Part shown: positions 20,886-29,726 of the stretch, piece after piece | How positions within the stretch are numbered: the stretch's first letter is position 1 | Layout: each line of letters begins with the position of its first letter | DNA from: Pseudomonas fortuita | Lineage (GTDB): Bacteria; Pseudomonadota; Gammaproteobacteria; Pseudomonadales; Pseudomonadaceae | NCBI RefSeq assembly: GCF_026898135.2 | Contig: NZ_CP114035.2 | Coordinates: 1 to 64,000, forward strand | Reading direction: 5' to 3' | Length of the DNA: 64,000 nucleotides | Position numbers and translations under genes: made by a program | The notes under the pieces: model-generated | Database searches by the model: none | Seen by the model: only the letters and a program-made list of their open reading frames with translations | What the model was told of the DNA's origin: nothing

Positions 20886-21791
20886 GTGGGTTCAAATCAT
20901 GACCATGGCAGCGCTGCAGTACGCGAGGGGCATCAGAAGAAGCTAATCATGGCGCTCGGCTTGACTGGCAGCTTCATGATTGCAGAAGTGATCGGTGCGT
21001 GGATTACCGGCAGCCTGGCGCTGCTGTCGGACGCATCTCACATGTTCACAGATACTGCCGCCTTGGCGATCTCACTGATTGCACTTCAGATAGCCAAGCG
21101 GCCGGCGGATCAGAAAAGAACCTTCGGCTATGCGCGCCTGGAAATTCTGGCTTCGACGTTCAACGCCGTGCTGCTCTTCCTGGTGGCGATGTACATCTTG
21201 TATGAGGCCTACCAGCGCTTCTTCATGCCGGCGGAGATCGCTACCGGAGCGATGATGTGGATCGCAATCGCCGGCCTGATCATCAACCTAATTTCGATGC
21301 GCCTTCTGGCATCTGCGAGCAACGAAAGCCTCAACGTCAAAGGAGCCTACCTCGAAGTTTGGAGCGACATGCTCGGCTCGCTTGGCGTAATCATCGCGGC
21401 ACTTATCATCCGCTTCACCGGCTGGACCTGGGTCGACACGATTGTCGCTGTGGCGATCGGCCTTTGGGTTCTGCCGCGGACGTGGCAGTTGCTTCGCGAA
21501 AGCCTGGGGATCCTCATGGAGGGTGTCCCGAGGGGGCTCGACGTTACGGCAATCGAGGCCACCATCCTCGGAGTAGATGGCGTGACGGACGTTCATGACT
21601 TGCACGTGTGGGCTGTCAGCAGTGGCAGTAACGTGATGACGTCGCACGTAGTGGTTCGGGATTCTGCAGATGGGGATGCTGTGTTGGCGGCCGTCGTGGA
21701 TGCTGTCAGCGATGCATTCGAAATCCATCACTGCACCATCCAGATCGAGCGGGCAGCTTTCCACGAGAGCGTTCCCTCACCCTCGCACTGA
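20886..21791 (+). CDS. czcD: CzcD-like cation diffusion facilitator (Zn/Co/Cd exporter)
   Basis: CDF transporters exchange cytoplasmic Zn2+ (also Co2+ or Cd2+) for protons across the inner membrane. The 301-residue product has six predicted helices. The metal site residues are H52 and D56 (SDASHMFTD) in helix 2 and E157/D161 (EVWSDMLGS) in helix 5. A C-terminal cytoplasmic domain has GVTDVHDLHVWAVSSG. The N-terminus is short with only two His (NHDHG). The start is a GTG at 20886 behind AAGGAG. It is probably co-transcribed with the zinc-ribbon gene. Confidence 0.93.
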   Translation: MGSNHDHGSAAVREGHQKKLIMALGLTGSFMIAEVIGAWITGSLALLSDASHMFTDTAALAISLIALQIAKRPADQKRTFGYARLEILASTFNAVLLFLVAMYILYEAYQRFFMPAEIATGAMMWIAIAGLIINLISMRLLASASNESLNVKGAYLEVWSDMLGSLGVIIAALIIRFTGWTWVDTIVAVAIGLWVLPRTWQLLRESLGILMEGVPRGLDVTAIEATILGVDGVTDVHDLHVWAVSSGSNVMTSHVVVRDSADGDAVLAAVVDAVSDAFEIHHCTIQIERAAFHESVPSPSH

Positions 21792-21816
21792 CCGATCGGT
21801 AAACACCATGCAAACA

Positions 21817-21842
21817 CATCACCCTCCTGGCTGAGGGTGATG
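21817..21842. terminator. Hairpin after the CDF gene
   Basis: CATCACCCTC pairs with GAGGGTGATG across a 6-base loop, 26 bases after the stop. It lacks a T-run on the coding strand, so termination may be partial and the DUF3147 gene may be read through. Confidence 0.5.
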
Positions 21843-21948
21843 TTGCAAAAAAAATGCGGTGAGGGATGCCGTAAACGGCAGGAGCGCTTCAAGGGGGTTG
21901 GTGAATGGCTTCGCCTGCCCTCGTCAACAACCTCCAGAAGGCTCAGCG

Positions 21949-22299
21949 ATGGCCTGGATCATCACGAAGTACCTACTCACTGCCGGTATAGTGATTCTCG
22001 TGTCAGAGCTGGCGAAACGCAGCGACAAGCTGGGCGGCTTGGTCGCCGCCCTACCCTTGGTCACGGTCGTGACGTTGGTCTGGCTCTATTTAGAGAACCA
22101 GAGCATGGAGAAGATCTCCAACCATGCTTGGTACACGTTCTGGTACGTGCTTCCGACCCTACCGATGTTTATTGCTTTTCCATTGCTGCTACCTAAGCTC
22201 GGCTTTTGGCCGACACTGATCAGCAGCATCCTCATCACAATGGCCAGCTTCGGAGGCTTCGCCATACTGCTGCGCCGGTTCGGCATTGAGCTTCTATGA
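21949..22299 (+). CDS. DUF3147 family small membrane protein
   Basis: The 116-residue product has four hydrophobic helices (ITKYLLTAGIVILVSEL, GGLVAALPLVTVVTLVWLYL, TFWYVLPTLPMFIAFPLLL and TLISSILITMASFGGFAIL) and matches the DUF3147 pattern (SELAKRSDKLGGLVAALPL). The ATG at 21949 follows CCAGAAGG; a longer frame to 21859 lacks a ribosome site. Function is unknown. Its place behind the zinc exporter suggests an accessory envelope role. Confidence 0.8.
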   Translation: MAWIITKYLLTAGIVILVSELAKRSDKLGGLVAALPLVTVVTLVWLYLENQSMEKISNHAWYTFWYVLPTLPMFIAFPLLLPKLGFWPTLISSILITMASFGGFAILLRRFGIELL

Positions 22300-22331
22300 T
22301 CCGGTGGCCGCAGGGATCATCTTGATGAGTC

Positions 22332-22658
22332 TTAACGGCTATTAACACACTCGCCCTTCACCAGGTAGCGAACCATGTGCAGTTCGCCTTTCGAGTCTTC
22401 GTAGGTCATCATGCTTCTTACATTACCGCAGTACCGCACACTGGGTGATACATACACCAACTTATCAACGTCCAGGTCCATGCCATAGGCGTAGTCTTCT
22501 AGTTGAGGCATGGGCTTTTTTACGCGTTGAGCATAATCCGCTGTAGCCTCTCTAGCAGTACGCTCGATGCGTTTATTGATCTCCATACCGCTTTGGGCAT
22601 TGGCTGTTAGTGATGTAAAGAGCAAAAACACGGCGATCGCTGATACAGTAGTGTTCAT
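22332..22658 (-). CDS. Exported DUF2790 family protein (first copy)
   Basis: The 108-residue protein has a signal peptide (MNTTVSAIAVFLLFTSLTANA) and the DUF2790 core KPMPQLEDYAYGMDLDVDKLV with two cysteines (C77 and C104) that may form a disulfide. It should be periplasmic. The family is typical of pseudomonads and, as I recall, is often found near copper or zinc regulators; no biochemical role is established. A hairpin with a U-run (22673-22700) lies between its promoter region and its start. A second DUF2790 gene is at 36182-36505. Confidence 0.85.
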   Translation of the reverse strand: MNTTVSAIAVFLLFTSLTANAQSGMEINKRIERTAREATADYAQRVKKPMPQLEDYAYGMDLDVDKLVYVSPSVRYCGNVRSMMTYEDSKGELHMVRYLVKGECVNSR

Positions 22659-22672
22659 AAGAAGTCCCTTAA

Positions 22673-22700
22673 TAAAAAAGCGCCCGTAGGGGGGCGCTAA
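22673..22700 (-). terminator. Leftward terminator or attenuator in the DUF2790 leader
   Basis: AGCGCCC (22679-22685) pairs with GGGCGCT (22692-22698). The A-run 22673-22679 becomes a U-run in the leftward transcript. It lies just upstream of the DUF2790 start, where a leader attenuator or the end of a small RNA would sit. Confidence 0.6.
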
Positions 22701-22867
22701 AATTCACCTACCAAAGGAGCGTATGGTTTACAGGTGAATGCACTGGCGCGAACAACTGCTCGGTGCTCTTGCCAAGCTGCTTTGAAATGAGACAATTTCC
22801 AAAGCAGCGATGCCTCTTCCGCTGCCCTTAAACTAGCAAAGGAGGCTAACACCAAGATGATCGGGCA

Positions 22868-22882
22868 ATTACAATTTGGACA
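22868..22882. promoter_or_regulatory. Transposon regulon box, copy 2 (DUF2790 leader)
   Basis: ATTACAATTTGGACA, about 210 bp upstream of the DUF2790 start. It is followed at once by TGTAATAGATTGTAAG, which may add half-sites. Confidence 0.6.
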
Positions 22883-23158
22883 TGTAATAGATTGTAAGAT
22901 AATTATTCGAGAGAATATCGAGCCGCCACGTGAACTAATTTGCAGAAAGGCGCTGCGGTTTGCGGCCGTGCATGGGGTCTGCCTGCGTGGCGCCCTCGAT
23001 CCAAGGCCAGTACCAGTCCTTGCAAGCTAACGACCGAAATGCTGCCTGTCCTGGCCGATTCCACCTGCCAGGCGAATCTGTCATACACCGCCGCAGGCCC
23101 CAGAATCCGCTATGCTTAGGGGTGGAGCCTGCATGACTGTCAGAAATCTTGCGGCTAC

Positions 23159-23173
23159 ATTACAAATTTGTAG
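23159..23173. promoter_or_regulatory. Transposon regulon box, copy 3 (upstream of czcR)
   Basis: ATTACAAATTTGTAG lies 175 bp upstream of the response regulator ATG and is embedded in the dyad CTACATTACAAATTTGTAG. It suggests autoregulation. Confidence 0.6.
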
Positions 23174-23347
23174 GATTTCGCCGCGGCCAGCTTCTTCGCG
23201 TTAAGATTCAAGCGTCCTCAGGTGACCCGGCGTATGGACAGAGGTAGCGACTACCACATGCCATACCCTCAGCCAAACTTTCGAACAGCCTGCAACCATA
23301 ATCTTGGCGGATTAGGCCAACTCCTTCCTCACACCTTGAGATAAGTT

Positions 23348-24022
23348 ATGCGCGTTCTAGTTGTGGAAGACGAAATTAAAACTGCCGAATATCTTCAGCA
23401 GGGCCTATCCGAAAGCGGGTATGTCGTAGATATCGTGCACAACGGTGTAGATGCTCTGCACTTGTTCAACACTAATGTCTATTCGTTGGTCCTCCTGGAC
23501 GTGAACCTCCCGGGTATCGACGGCTGGGACCTGCTGGAAACCATCCGTAAGACCAGCCGGGTCCGCATCATCATGCTGACCGCCCGCGGACGCATCAATG
23601 ACAAGCTCAAGGGCTTGGACGGCGGCGCGGATGACTACCTTGTGAAGCCATTCGAATTCCCTGAGCTGCTTGCTCGCATCCGTTCGCTGCAACGCCGTGG
23701 TGATGAGTTAGTCGAGAAGAGCTCGCTGAAAATTGCCGATCTGGAACTCGACTCCGTCCGCCATCGCGTCTTCCGCGGTGGCACACGCATCGATCTCACC
23801 ACCAAGGAATTTGCGCTTCTGCACCTGCTCATGAGCCGAACGGGCGAAGCGCTGACTCGCTCTCAGATCATCTCGTTGGTCTGGGATATGAATTTCGATT
23901 GCGACACCAATGTCATCGATGTAGCCATCCGGCGCTTGCGCTCGAAGATCGATGACCCGTTTGAAACCAAGCTCATTCACACGCTTCGTGGCGTTGGGTA
24001 CGTTTTTGAGGAACGCGCATGA
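23348..24022 (+). CDS. czcR: OmpR-family metal response regulator (CzcR/CopR/CusR type)
   Basis: The 224-residue regulator has a receiver domain with the phospho-acceptor D51 (LLDVNLPG) and K101-region motif [20 protein letters not shown]. The winged-helix DNA-binding domain carries [20 protein letters not shown]. This matches the heavy-metal regulator group CzcR/CopR/CusR. Sequence alone does not fix the metal, but the zinc/cobalt/cadmium exporters nearby favour a Czc role. The ATG follows TTGAGAT. Its stop overlaps the kinase ATG, so the two are translated together. A regulon box lies upstream. Confidence 0.88.
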   Translation: MRVLVVEDEIKTAEYLQQGLSESGYVVDIVHNGVDALHLFNTNVYSLVLLDVNLPGIDGWDLLETIRKTSRVRIIMLTARGRINDKLKGLDGGADDYLVKPFEFPELLARIRSLQRRGDELVEKSSLKIADLELDSVRHRVFRGGTRIDLTTKEFALLHLLMSRTGEALTRSQIISLVWDMNFDCDTNVIDVAIRRLRSKIDDPFETKLIHTLRGVGYVFEERA

Positions 24023-25437
24023 GGCCATTCAGCCTGGCTGCAAAGCTGGGGTTAAAAGTTGGGTTGATGAGCGCAGCGTTGCTGCTTCTGTTCGCCACCT
24101 TTGGCTATCTGATGGTAGGCAAGGCTCTGGAAAGAAATGCCAGAGCAGACCTGGAAGTAAAGATGGCGGGGATGGCTCACAACCTGTCCACCATCCCGGA
24201 CATCTCCGGCGTCAACGCGGATGCGCATCAGCTTGTCGATTTGGTCATGGGCCACAACAACCTGTATGTGAGCATATTCGATACCTCACAGAATCAGACT
24301 CCCCTGCTCTCGATTGGCTCGAAACAGGTCAATCTGGAGGTGCACAAGTTTCAGCCGGCGGCCCAGCCCAAAGAGCACGAATGGCGTGATACGCAGGACC
24401 GTCCTCTGCTGAGTGCTTCTCGAATCATGCGTTTGGGCGATGGAACAGAGGTCAGCGTCTATATGACCATGGACCAGTCATCCAGTGAGGCGCTGCTCGA
24501 TGCGTTGCTGACCTGGGCCTTGATGATGTCCCCCGTCATCCTCGCACTGATCTTGGCCATTGGCTGGTGGACTGTGCGCAGAGGCCTGCTACCACTGACC
24601 AAGTTCCTCAAGATCGCCTCGAAAATCTCAACCGAGAGCCTCGACCATCGCCTTCCAACTGATGGGATGCCGGCAGAACTCAAAATGCTCGCCGACGGCA
24701 TCAACATCATGCTGGCTCGCCTGGATGATGGGGTTCAGCAGCTCTCGCAGTTTTCTGACGACCTTGCTCACGAACTTCGAGCACCGCTTTCCAACCTGAT
24801 GGGCAAGGCCCAGGTTGCCTTGACCAGAGAACGATCGCTTTCCGAGTACCGGGAGGTTCTGGAGTCGTGCACAGAAGAGCTGGACCGCATGAGCCGCATG
24901 GTTTCCGACATGCTGTTCTTGGCCCAGGTCAGTCATCCAGCATCAATGGTGGAGTTCGAATCCGTCTCCTTGGTCGACGAGGTTCAGCGAGTGTGCGAGC
25001 TCTTCAGCATTTCAGCAGAAGAAGGCGAGATTCAGCTGCAGATCTCCGGCAGTGATGACGTGGTGCGCGGGAATCGCCTGATGGTTCAACGTGCCGTCTC
25101 GAATCTGGTCTCGAACGCGATCCGTTACTGCCCTCGCGGCCGCACGGTCTACGTTAAGGTGCAGCATAGTGCGAGCGGTACGACGTTGAGTGTCGGCAAC
25201 CCCGGCCGTGGTATTGCCAAGGAACACCACGCGCACTTGTTTGAGCGGTTCTACCGTGTGGACAAGAGCCGAGCACGGAGCGAAGGCGGTACCGGTCTTG
25301 GCTTGGCCATTGTGCAGTCGATCATGAGTCTGCACCAGGGATCGGCGAGCGTGGAGGTGACCGAAGAAAACTTCACCTGGTTCCACCTTCACTTTCCGGA
25401 AGCCCAGCAAATGCAGCCGGCAATGACCGCCGCTTAA
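24019..25437 (+). CDS. czcS: Heavy-metal sensor histidine kinase (CzcS/CopS type)
   Basis: The 472-residue kinase has two membrane helices (about 14-34 and 165-185) enclosing a periplasmic sensor region of about 130 residues. HAMP and dimerisation regions follow, with phospho-acceptor H251 ([16 protein letters not shown]). The ATP-binding domain has N, G1 and G2 boxes ([37 protein letters not shown]). The architecture and H-box match the cztS/silS/copS heavy-metal kinase group. It is the only histidine kinase in the window, although two CzcR-like regulators are present. A terminator follows at 25455. Confidence 0.9.
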   Translation: MRPFSLAAKLGLKVGLMSAALLLLFATFGYLMVGKALERNARADLEVKMAGMAHNLSTIPDISGVNADAHQLVDLVMGHNNLYVSIFDTSQNQTPLLSIGSKQVNLEVHKFQPAAQPKEHEWRDTQDRPLLSASRIMRLGDGTEVSVYMTMDQSSSEALLDALLTWALMMSPVILALILAIGWWTVRRGLLPLTKFLKIASKISTESLDHRLPTDGMPAELKMLADGINIMLARLDDGVQQLSQFSDDLAHELRAPLSNLMGKAQVALTRERSLSEYREVLESCTEELDRMSRMVSDMLFLAQVSHPASMVEFESVSLVDEVQRVCELFSISAEEGEIQLQISGSDDVVRGNRLMVQRAVSNLVSNAIRYCPRGRTVYVKVQHSASGTTLSVGNPGRGIAKEHHAHLFERFYRVDKSRARSEGGTGLGLAIVQSIMSLHQGSASVEVTEENFTWFHLHFPEAQQMQPAMTAA

Positions 25438-25454
25438 ATTGCGCAGACACGATT

Positions 25455-25480
25455 AGGCCCGTCAATCGACGGGCCTTTTG
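25455..25480 (+). terminator. Terminator of the czcRS operon
   Basis: AGGCCCGTC-AATC-GACGGGCCT followed by TTTT, 18 bases after the kinase stop. Confidence 0.9.
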
Positions 25481-25494
25481 TTTGCCTCAATGCA

Positions 25495-26082
25495 TCAGTG
25501 CCGAAGGACCACAGGGTCCATGGGCGACCGCAGAATCACCGACTTAATAATCTTCTGTTCGTCAGGATTGGCGTTTTTCCACAGGTGTGAGAAGTACTGA
25601 GCATTCACTTTCTCTTGAGCACTTACGCTGCCGGCGGCATCGATCAGGCGCATGGTCGAGTAGACACAGATCAGCGCCAGAATGAAGAACGCCGTGGCGA
25701 CCACCATCACATAACGCTTGGCCAGCACCGGTGCCCGCTTGAGCTCCTGGATAGAGGCGTCCGCCGCCTTTGTCGCTGCTGTAAGCTCCGAGATCAGTGG
25801 CTGGATGGCGGTGTCGACTCCGCGGCATGCAGCTGAATACGCTGATGCAGCGGCGCGCAAGGCAACCTCCTCCGCGTTCGACCAAGCCTTCTCCGCCTTT
25901 CGCACCTCCTCCTGAATCTGCCGGCCGACAGCGTCCACCTGCTCCACCAGTTCGTTCGACCTCTCCAGAACAGCGCTGGAGGTGCGCGTCTGCGAGGTCA
26001 GCTCATCGAGCTGGACAGTGAGTTTTTCAGTGCAGCGGCGAAAGTCACCGATAGCAACTGCCCAGGGCTCTATGTCATTCAT
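25495..26082 (-). CDS. Unknown coiled-coil protein with one membrane helix
   Basis: The 195-residue protein has a long helical, coiled-coil-like N-terminal part (about 15-115), one strong membrane helix at about 123-145 (RYVMVVATAFFILALICVYS) and a short C-terminal tail. No domain was recognised. The ATG at 26082 follows TAGGAG. A regulon box (26133-26147) lies 51 bp upstream, so it is probably metal-induced along with its divergent neighbour. Confidence 0.7.
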   Translation of the reverse strand: MNDIEPWAVAIGDFRRCTEKLTVQLDELTSQTRTSSAVLERSNELVEQVDAVGRQIQEEVRKAEKAWSNAEEVALRAAASAYSAACRGVDTAIQPLISELTAATKAADASIQELKRAPVLAKRYVMVVATAFFILALICVYSTMRLIDAAGSVSAQEKVNAQYFSHLWKNANPDEQKIIKSVILRSPMDPVVLRH

Positions 26083-26132
26083 GGCTATCTCCTAGGGCGG
26101 CCAACAACGCCGCGCTGAATTAACGCGCTAGA

Positions 26133-26147
26133 TATCAAAATTGTAAT
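26133..26147. promoter_or_regulatory. Transposon regulon box, copy 4 (upstream of 25495-26082)
   Basis: The reverse strand reads ATTACAATTTTGATA, 51 bp upstream of the leftward gene start. Confidence 0.65.
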
Positions 26148-26240
26148 TTAAGAGAAAATTCGAAGTCGCCCTCGACAGTGCCGAGATAGACATGATCCTT
26201 CCAGATTTGAAGATTTAACGCATCCTATCTGCAGCCAAAA

Positions 26241-26255
26241 TTACGGAATTGTAAT
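26241..26255. promoter_or_regulatory. Transposon regulon box, copy 5 (upstream of 26349)
   Basis: The reverse strand reads ATTACAATTCCGTAA, identical at all 15 positions to the copy in front of czcC (42569-42583). Confidence 0.75.
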
Positions 26256-26348
26256 TATTGACTCACCTTGTCGTTAGCTTCGCGTTCCTAAACTACAAAC
26301 CAACAAAGGCCGCTAATCAGGTTGGCCTAGTATGAACCGAGGTTCACA

Positions 26349-26570
26349 ATGAAATTTGTCAAATCTATCGCTATTGGCAGCCTGCTGCTGGGTCTCATGG
26401 GTACCGCTTACGCTGAAGGCGGCTTCGAGCGAACGAAACAGTTCAACGAGAACTTCCGAACCGAACAGGCTCGCCTATGGAGCGATGACTCTTCGGACCA
26501 GAACAAACAACAAGTCGCTCAAGAGCAAAAGAAAGAAAGCAAGGATGGTAAGGAACAAGCCGACAATTAA
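26349..26570 (+). CDS. Small exported protein, possibly PtrA-like
   Basis: The 73-residue product has a signal peptide ending TAYA, then GGFERTKQFNENFR and a highly charged Lys/Gln/Glu tail. The AEGG-(F/S)-ER-T start of the mature part resembles small metal-induced periplasmic proteins grouped with PtrA, but the similarity is short. A regulon box lies 94 bp upstream and a bidirectional terminator follows at 26612. Confidence 0.65.
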   Translation: MKFVKSIAIGSLLLGLMGTAYAEGGFERTKQFNENFRTEQARLWSDDSSDQNKQQVAQEQKKESKDGKEQADN

Positions 26571-26611
26571 TCGGCGGTTAAATAGGACTTCAAATGACGA
26601 AAGAAATCGAC

Positions 26612-26641
26612 AAAAAAGCCAGGGTAAAACCTGGCTTTTTT
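26612..26641. terminator. Bidirectional terminator
   Basis: AAAAAAGCCAGG-loop-CCTGGCTTTTTT serves the rightward small gene and the leftward glycosyltransferase operon that ends at 26653. Confidence 0.9.
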
Positions 26642-26652
26642 GTGCTTGGAAT

Positions 26653-28107
26653 TTAGCCTTCGTTCTTGCGAGGCGTTTCCGCATTGCTTTCTCCGGCCAG
26701 ACCCTCGGCACCTTGTGCGGGGCGTTTCCAATGGCACAGCAGGAGCTGGCTGGCGTTCGCTTCGGTGATCGATGTGCAAGCTAGATCAGCGGGCAGACCA
26801 TCCTTGCTGTCTCGCAAGCGCCTGGACAGATAGAACGAGCCATCCCGCGGCCACTTGGCAGGATCCTTGATGTTCTCGGACTTCCCGCTGCTGTAAAACT
26901 CCGACGAGTATGAGCGGCGGCCAGGATAGATCAGGGGAGCGGAATGAGCAGACTGCACATTGAGCCAGGCTTGAACCACATCCCGCTGATTCTGAGGGCG
27001 CTCCTCTAGTACCCCGGCGTAGATGATGCCCGCACCGATGATTGGCAACACCAATGCGCTCGCAGCGGCAGCCCAGGTGGTCTTCGGGCTAACTTCGCTG
27101 ACCCGTGCAGACAGCAGCAATGCCCACGCTGGCAGCGCGGGTAGCAGGTAGGTCCACAGAATGTTGCCTGCAAATGTGAAGAAGACCGGTGTCGCCAAGG
27201 CCCACAGCCAGAGGTAGGCTTGGAAGCGCTGCATCGATCCACGCTTGCGGATCAACAGTGGTAGAAACAAGGCCCATGGCAGTAGCGACAATCCGAGCTG
27301 GATCCAGATGCTGCCGTACGGCTTGGCATGAGCACTACCATAGAGGTCCCCTGCCCAGTTACTGACGACGTAGCGGCTCCAGTGCTCACCAACGAAGAAG
27401 TACTCCATGAAGCCGGGCGTTTTCATCTCGGCCGCGACATACCATGGCACGGATATACCGAACATGAGTACAAGGCCGCTAATCCAGGGAAGCCTCAGTA
27501 CCCGTCCCCATTCCTTGTAGATAACGAACCAGGCGAATGCCGGCGCCCCCATAAGCACCAGGGTCAGCGGCCCTTTGGCAAGCAAGCCCAGCCCGAGACC
27601 TGCGAACATCAGGTAGGCATCCGCCTTGCTGGCGCACTTCATCCAACGCCAGAAACCGTAGCTGGCCAGCAGAATCGAGAACGACAAAACAGGGTCAGTC
27701 AGCACAACACCGCTGGAGACCAGGCCAAGTGTGGTGCTGGAAAAAATAATGGCAGCCCAGATGCCGGCGTTACGAGAAATCTGCTGCGTGCCGAGTTTGA
27801 TGATGATGAAACAGCTTGCCAGGTGGAGTAGCCACGCTGGGAAGCGCGCAGCGAACTCGTTAACGCCGAAGACCGTCATGCTCGCGGCCTGGGTCCAGAA
27901 GGACAACGGAGGCTTGCCCCAGAACGGTACCCCGTAGTCGAACATGGGCGTGATCCAGTCATTCAACTCGACCATCTTGCGAGCCATTTCAGCGTAACGG
28001 GCCTCAGATGTGTCCATCAGCGGGTAGATGCCCAGCCCCACCAAACGCAATAGCAAAATCGAACCCAGGACCCACCACAGCGTCCTCTCGTTCTTCAGGT
28101 TCAGCAT
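26653..28107 (-). CDS. ArnT-like (GT83/PMT family) membrane glycosyltransferase
   Basis: The 484-residue polytopic protein has about 11 hydrophobic helices. The first periplasmic loop carries MDTSEARYAEMARKM (D32, E35), the acidic motif of PMT/ArnT-type enzymes that use polyprenyl-phosphate sugars. It probably adds a sugar to lipid A or another LPS part in the periplasm. ArnT proper has about 550 residues, so the sugar could differ from aminoarabinose. Its start overlaps the upstream GtrB-like gene by 7 bases; the order gtrA-gtrB-glycosyltransferase is that of serotype-converting or Arn-like modules. Confidence 0.82.
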   Translation of the reverse strand: MLNLKNERTLWWVLGSILLLRLVGLGIYPLMDTSEARYAEMARKMVELNDWITPMFDYGVPFWGKPPLSFWTQAASMTVFGVNEFAARFPAWLLHLASCFIIIKLGTQQISRNAGIWAAIIFSSTTLGLVSSGVVLTDPVLSFSILLASYGFWRWMKCASKADAYLMFAGLGLGLLAKGPLTLVLMGAPAFAWFVIYKEWGRVLRLPWISGLVLMFGISVPWYVAAEMKTPGFMEYFFVGEHWSRYVVSNWAGDLYGSAHAKPYGSIWIQLGLSLLPWALFLPLLIRKRGSMQRFQAYLWLWALATPVFFTFAGNILWTYLLPALPAWALLLSARVSEVSPKTTWAAAASALVLPIIGAGIIYAGVLEERPQNQRDVVQAWLNVQSAHSAPLIYPGRRSYSSEFYSSGKSENIKDPAKWPRDGSFYLSRRLRDSKDGLPADLACTSITEANASQLLLCHWKRPAQGAEGLAGESNAETPRKNEG

Positions 28108-29084
28108 TTCTTACCCTCGATCGAAGCCATCGAAGGGTGGAGTGACACGGGATCTGCCTTGTTGCTGTGCTTCAGGAAATAGAGAGGCCGGCGCTTCACT
28201 TCCGCGAGTGTCACGCCCAGGTACTCCCCCACCATGGCGACACCGACGCACATGAATGAAGCCATTCCGACGATCAGGTGATGGATGTCGAAACTGCCTG
28301 CCACAAGCGACGCAAGCATGTAGCAGATGCTGGAGACGAAAAGACCGAAACTGATGAGGCTGAAAATGCGCAGTGGTTTGCGAGAGAAGCTGACGATGCT
28401 CTCGATGGCCAGATTGAACAGGCCAGCTGCATTCCATTTGGTGCTCCCGGCATGGCGAACAGTGCGATTGTAGGGCAGTTCGATGGTACGAAAGCCTACC
28501 CAGCCGATCATGCCTTTGAGAATCCTGGAGCGTTCATCCAGGGCCCGCAGGGCTGCCAGCGGCGCAGGCCCAATCAATCGGAAATCGCTGACATCGGCCG
28601 GCATGTCCACCTTCTCCACCAGGCGCTGCATGACCCAGTAGTAAGCCCGGGCACTCATGCGCTTGAACCACGAATCACCGATTCTCAGGTTGCGCTGCAT
28701 GTTCACCACGTCGTAGCCGCGTTGCCAGTAGTCCACCATGGCCGCGATGAGCTCTGGTGGATCCTGCAGGTCGACATCAATGAAGATCAGCGCACTGCCA
28801 CGGGCATGGTCTATCCCGGCGCTCAGTGCAGCCTCTTTGCCGAAGTTGCGACTCAGGGACAGGCAACGTACAGATGACCCATCCTGATAGTGGCGAAGAA
28901 TGTCGGCCGTCCGGTCATTACTGCCGTCGTCGACATAGAGGATTTCGCAGGAGACGGGTAAGCGCTTCACCACGCGGGTGATTCGCTGGTGGAACTCGGG
29001 GATGGTTTCCTCTTCCTGGAAGCAAGGGACCACGATGGTTAACAAGGGATCAGGGCGCTCGGGAAAGCGATGTAATGTCTGCAT
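28101..29084 (-). CDS. GtrB/ArnC-like polyprenyl-phosphate glycosyltransferase (GT2)
   Basis: The 327-residue protein has an N-terminal GT2 domain (LTIVVPCFQEEETIPEFHQR, DDGSNDRTADIL, FIDVDLQDPPELI) and two C-terminal membrane helices. This is the layout of enzymes that load a nucleotide-sugar onto undecaprenyl phosphate. The ATG at 29084 is preferred; an ATG-less extension to 29120 would overlap gtrA further. It overlaps gtrA by 35 bases and the next gene by 7. It should supply the lipid-linked sugar for the ArnT-like transferase. Confidence 0.87.
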   Translation of the reverse strand: MQTLHRFPERPDPLLTIVVPCFQEEETIPEFHQRITRVVKRLPVSCEILYVDDGSNDRTADILRHYQDGSSVRCLSLSRNFGKEAALSAGIDHARGSALIFIDVDLQDPPELIAAMVDYWQRGYDVVNMQRNLRIGDSWFKRMSARAYYWVMQRLVEKVDMPADVSDFRLIGPAPLAALRALDERSRILKGMIGWVGFRTIELPYNRTVRHAGSTKWNAAGLFNLAIESIVSFSRKPLRIFSLISFGLFVSSICYMLASLVAGSFDIHHLIVGMASFMCVGVAMVGEYLGVTLAEVKRRPLYFLKHSNKADPVSLHPSMASIEGKKC

Positions 29085-29469
29085 GATTGAATGTCCAAAA
29101 ACGATGTGCAATGAATCCAAGTGCAGTGAGGCTTAAGGTCACTACGACTTGGGAGATGAGCGGTGACAGATTCGACTTGATGAGGAACCACATACCCACG
29201 CCATTGCCGAAGTTTGTGGTTAACGCGACCAGTGCAAACCTGACAGGCTGAAACTTACGAGAGCCATCTGCCACAAAACAGAGCGCCCTATTTCCAATGA
29301 AGCTCGCGATTGCGCCAACCATGCCGCCACAGATACTGGCCAGTAACGGAGTAACGAATTCTGTCGTAACCAGCAATAGGAACACCGCATAATGGACTCC
29401 CGTTGCTATGAAGCCGATCCCCAGATAACGAATCAGTAAGGTAGTAAGAGGTGGGGTTTGATTTTCCAT
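29050..29469 (-). CDS. GtrA-like flippase family protein
   Basis: The 139-residue protein has four membrane helices and the GtrA pattern (YLGIGFIATGVHYAVFLLL near the start, IGNRALCFV in the middle, FIAHRFWTF near the end). GtrA proteins are thought to flip undecaprenyl-linked sugars. The ATG at 29469 is used instead of TTG at 29475. It is the first gene of the leftward three-gene operon. A regulon box lies 187 bp upstream, in the region shared with the divergent LysR gene. Confidence 0.85.
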   Translation of the reverse strand: MENQTPPLTTLLIRYLGIGFIATGVHYAVFLLLVTTEFVTPLLASICGGMVGAIASFIGNRALCFVADGSRKFQPVRFALVALTTNFGNGVGMWFLIKSNLSPLISQVVVTLSLTALGFIAHRFWTFNHADITSLSRAP

Positions 29470-29655
29470 GCCCAAAGCCTATGGAGGCAAAGGTGAAAAA
29501 ATAGTGAACTAAATGTAAATGCGTAATTAGCCGAATCTATATATGGTAAGTAACAAGTCGGCGCACTAGGCTAGCACGCTACAATATCAGAGGGATTGCC
29601 TGAAAATTACGCTTTCGAAATAAAAGCCTTCCGATAACGCATGCATGACCCGTGG

Positions 29656-29670
29656 ATTACAATGTTGACA
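29656..29670. promoter_or_regulatory. Transposon regulon box, copy 6 (gtrA / LysR region)
   Basis: ATTACAATGTTGACA. With the flanking ATGACCCGTGG it closely repeats the block upstream of eptA (20223-20248). Confidence 0.65.
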
Positions 29671-29726
29671 AGATAAGGAAACACCGGGTGGCATTGAGAT
29701 AGATTCCCCGAATTAAGGGGGACCTA

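Larger units (their letters stand above)
22659..23347. other. Divergent regulatory region between DUF2790 and czcR
   Basis: It contains a leftward terminator-like hairpin (22673-22700), an adjoining dyad (ATTCACCT 22702-22709 with AGGTGAAT 22732-22739) and two regulon boxes (22868-22882 and 23159-23173). No gene is supported. Confidence 0.65.

Noticed and set aside
22903..23088. 61-codon leftward frame in the DUF2790/czcR intergenic region
   Set aside because: Arg/His-rich low-information translation and no ribosome site; the region is better explained as regulatory.
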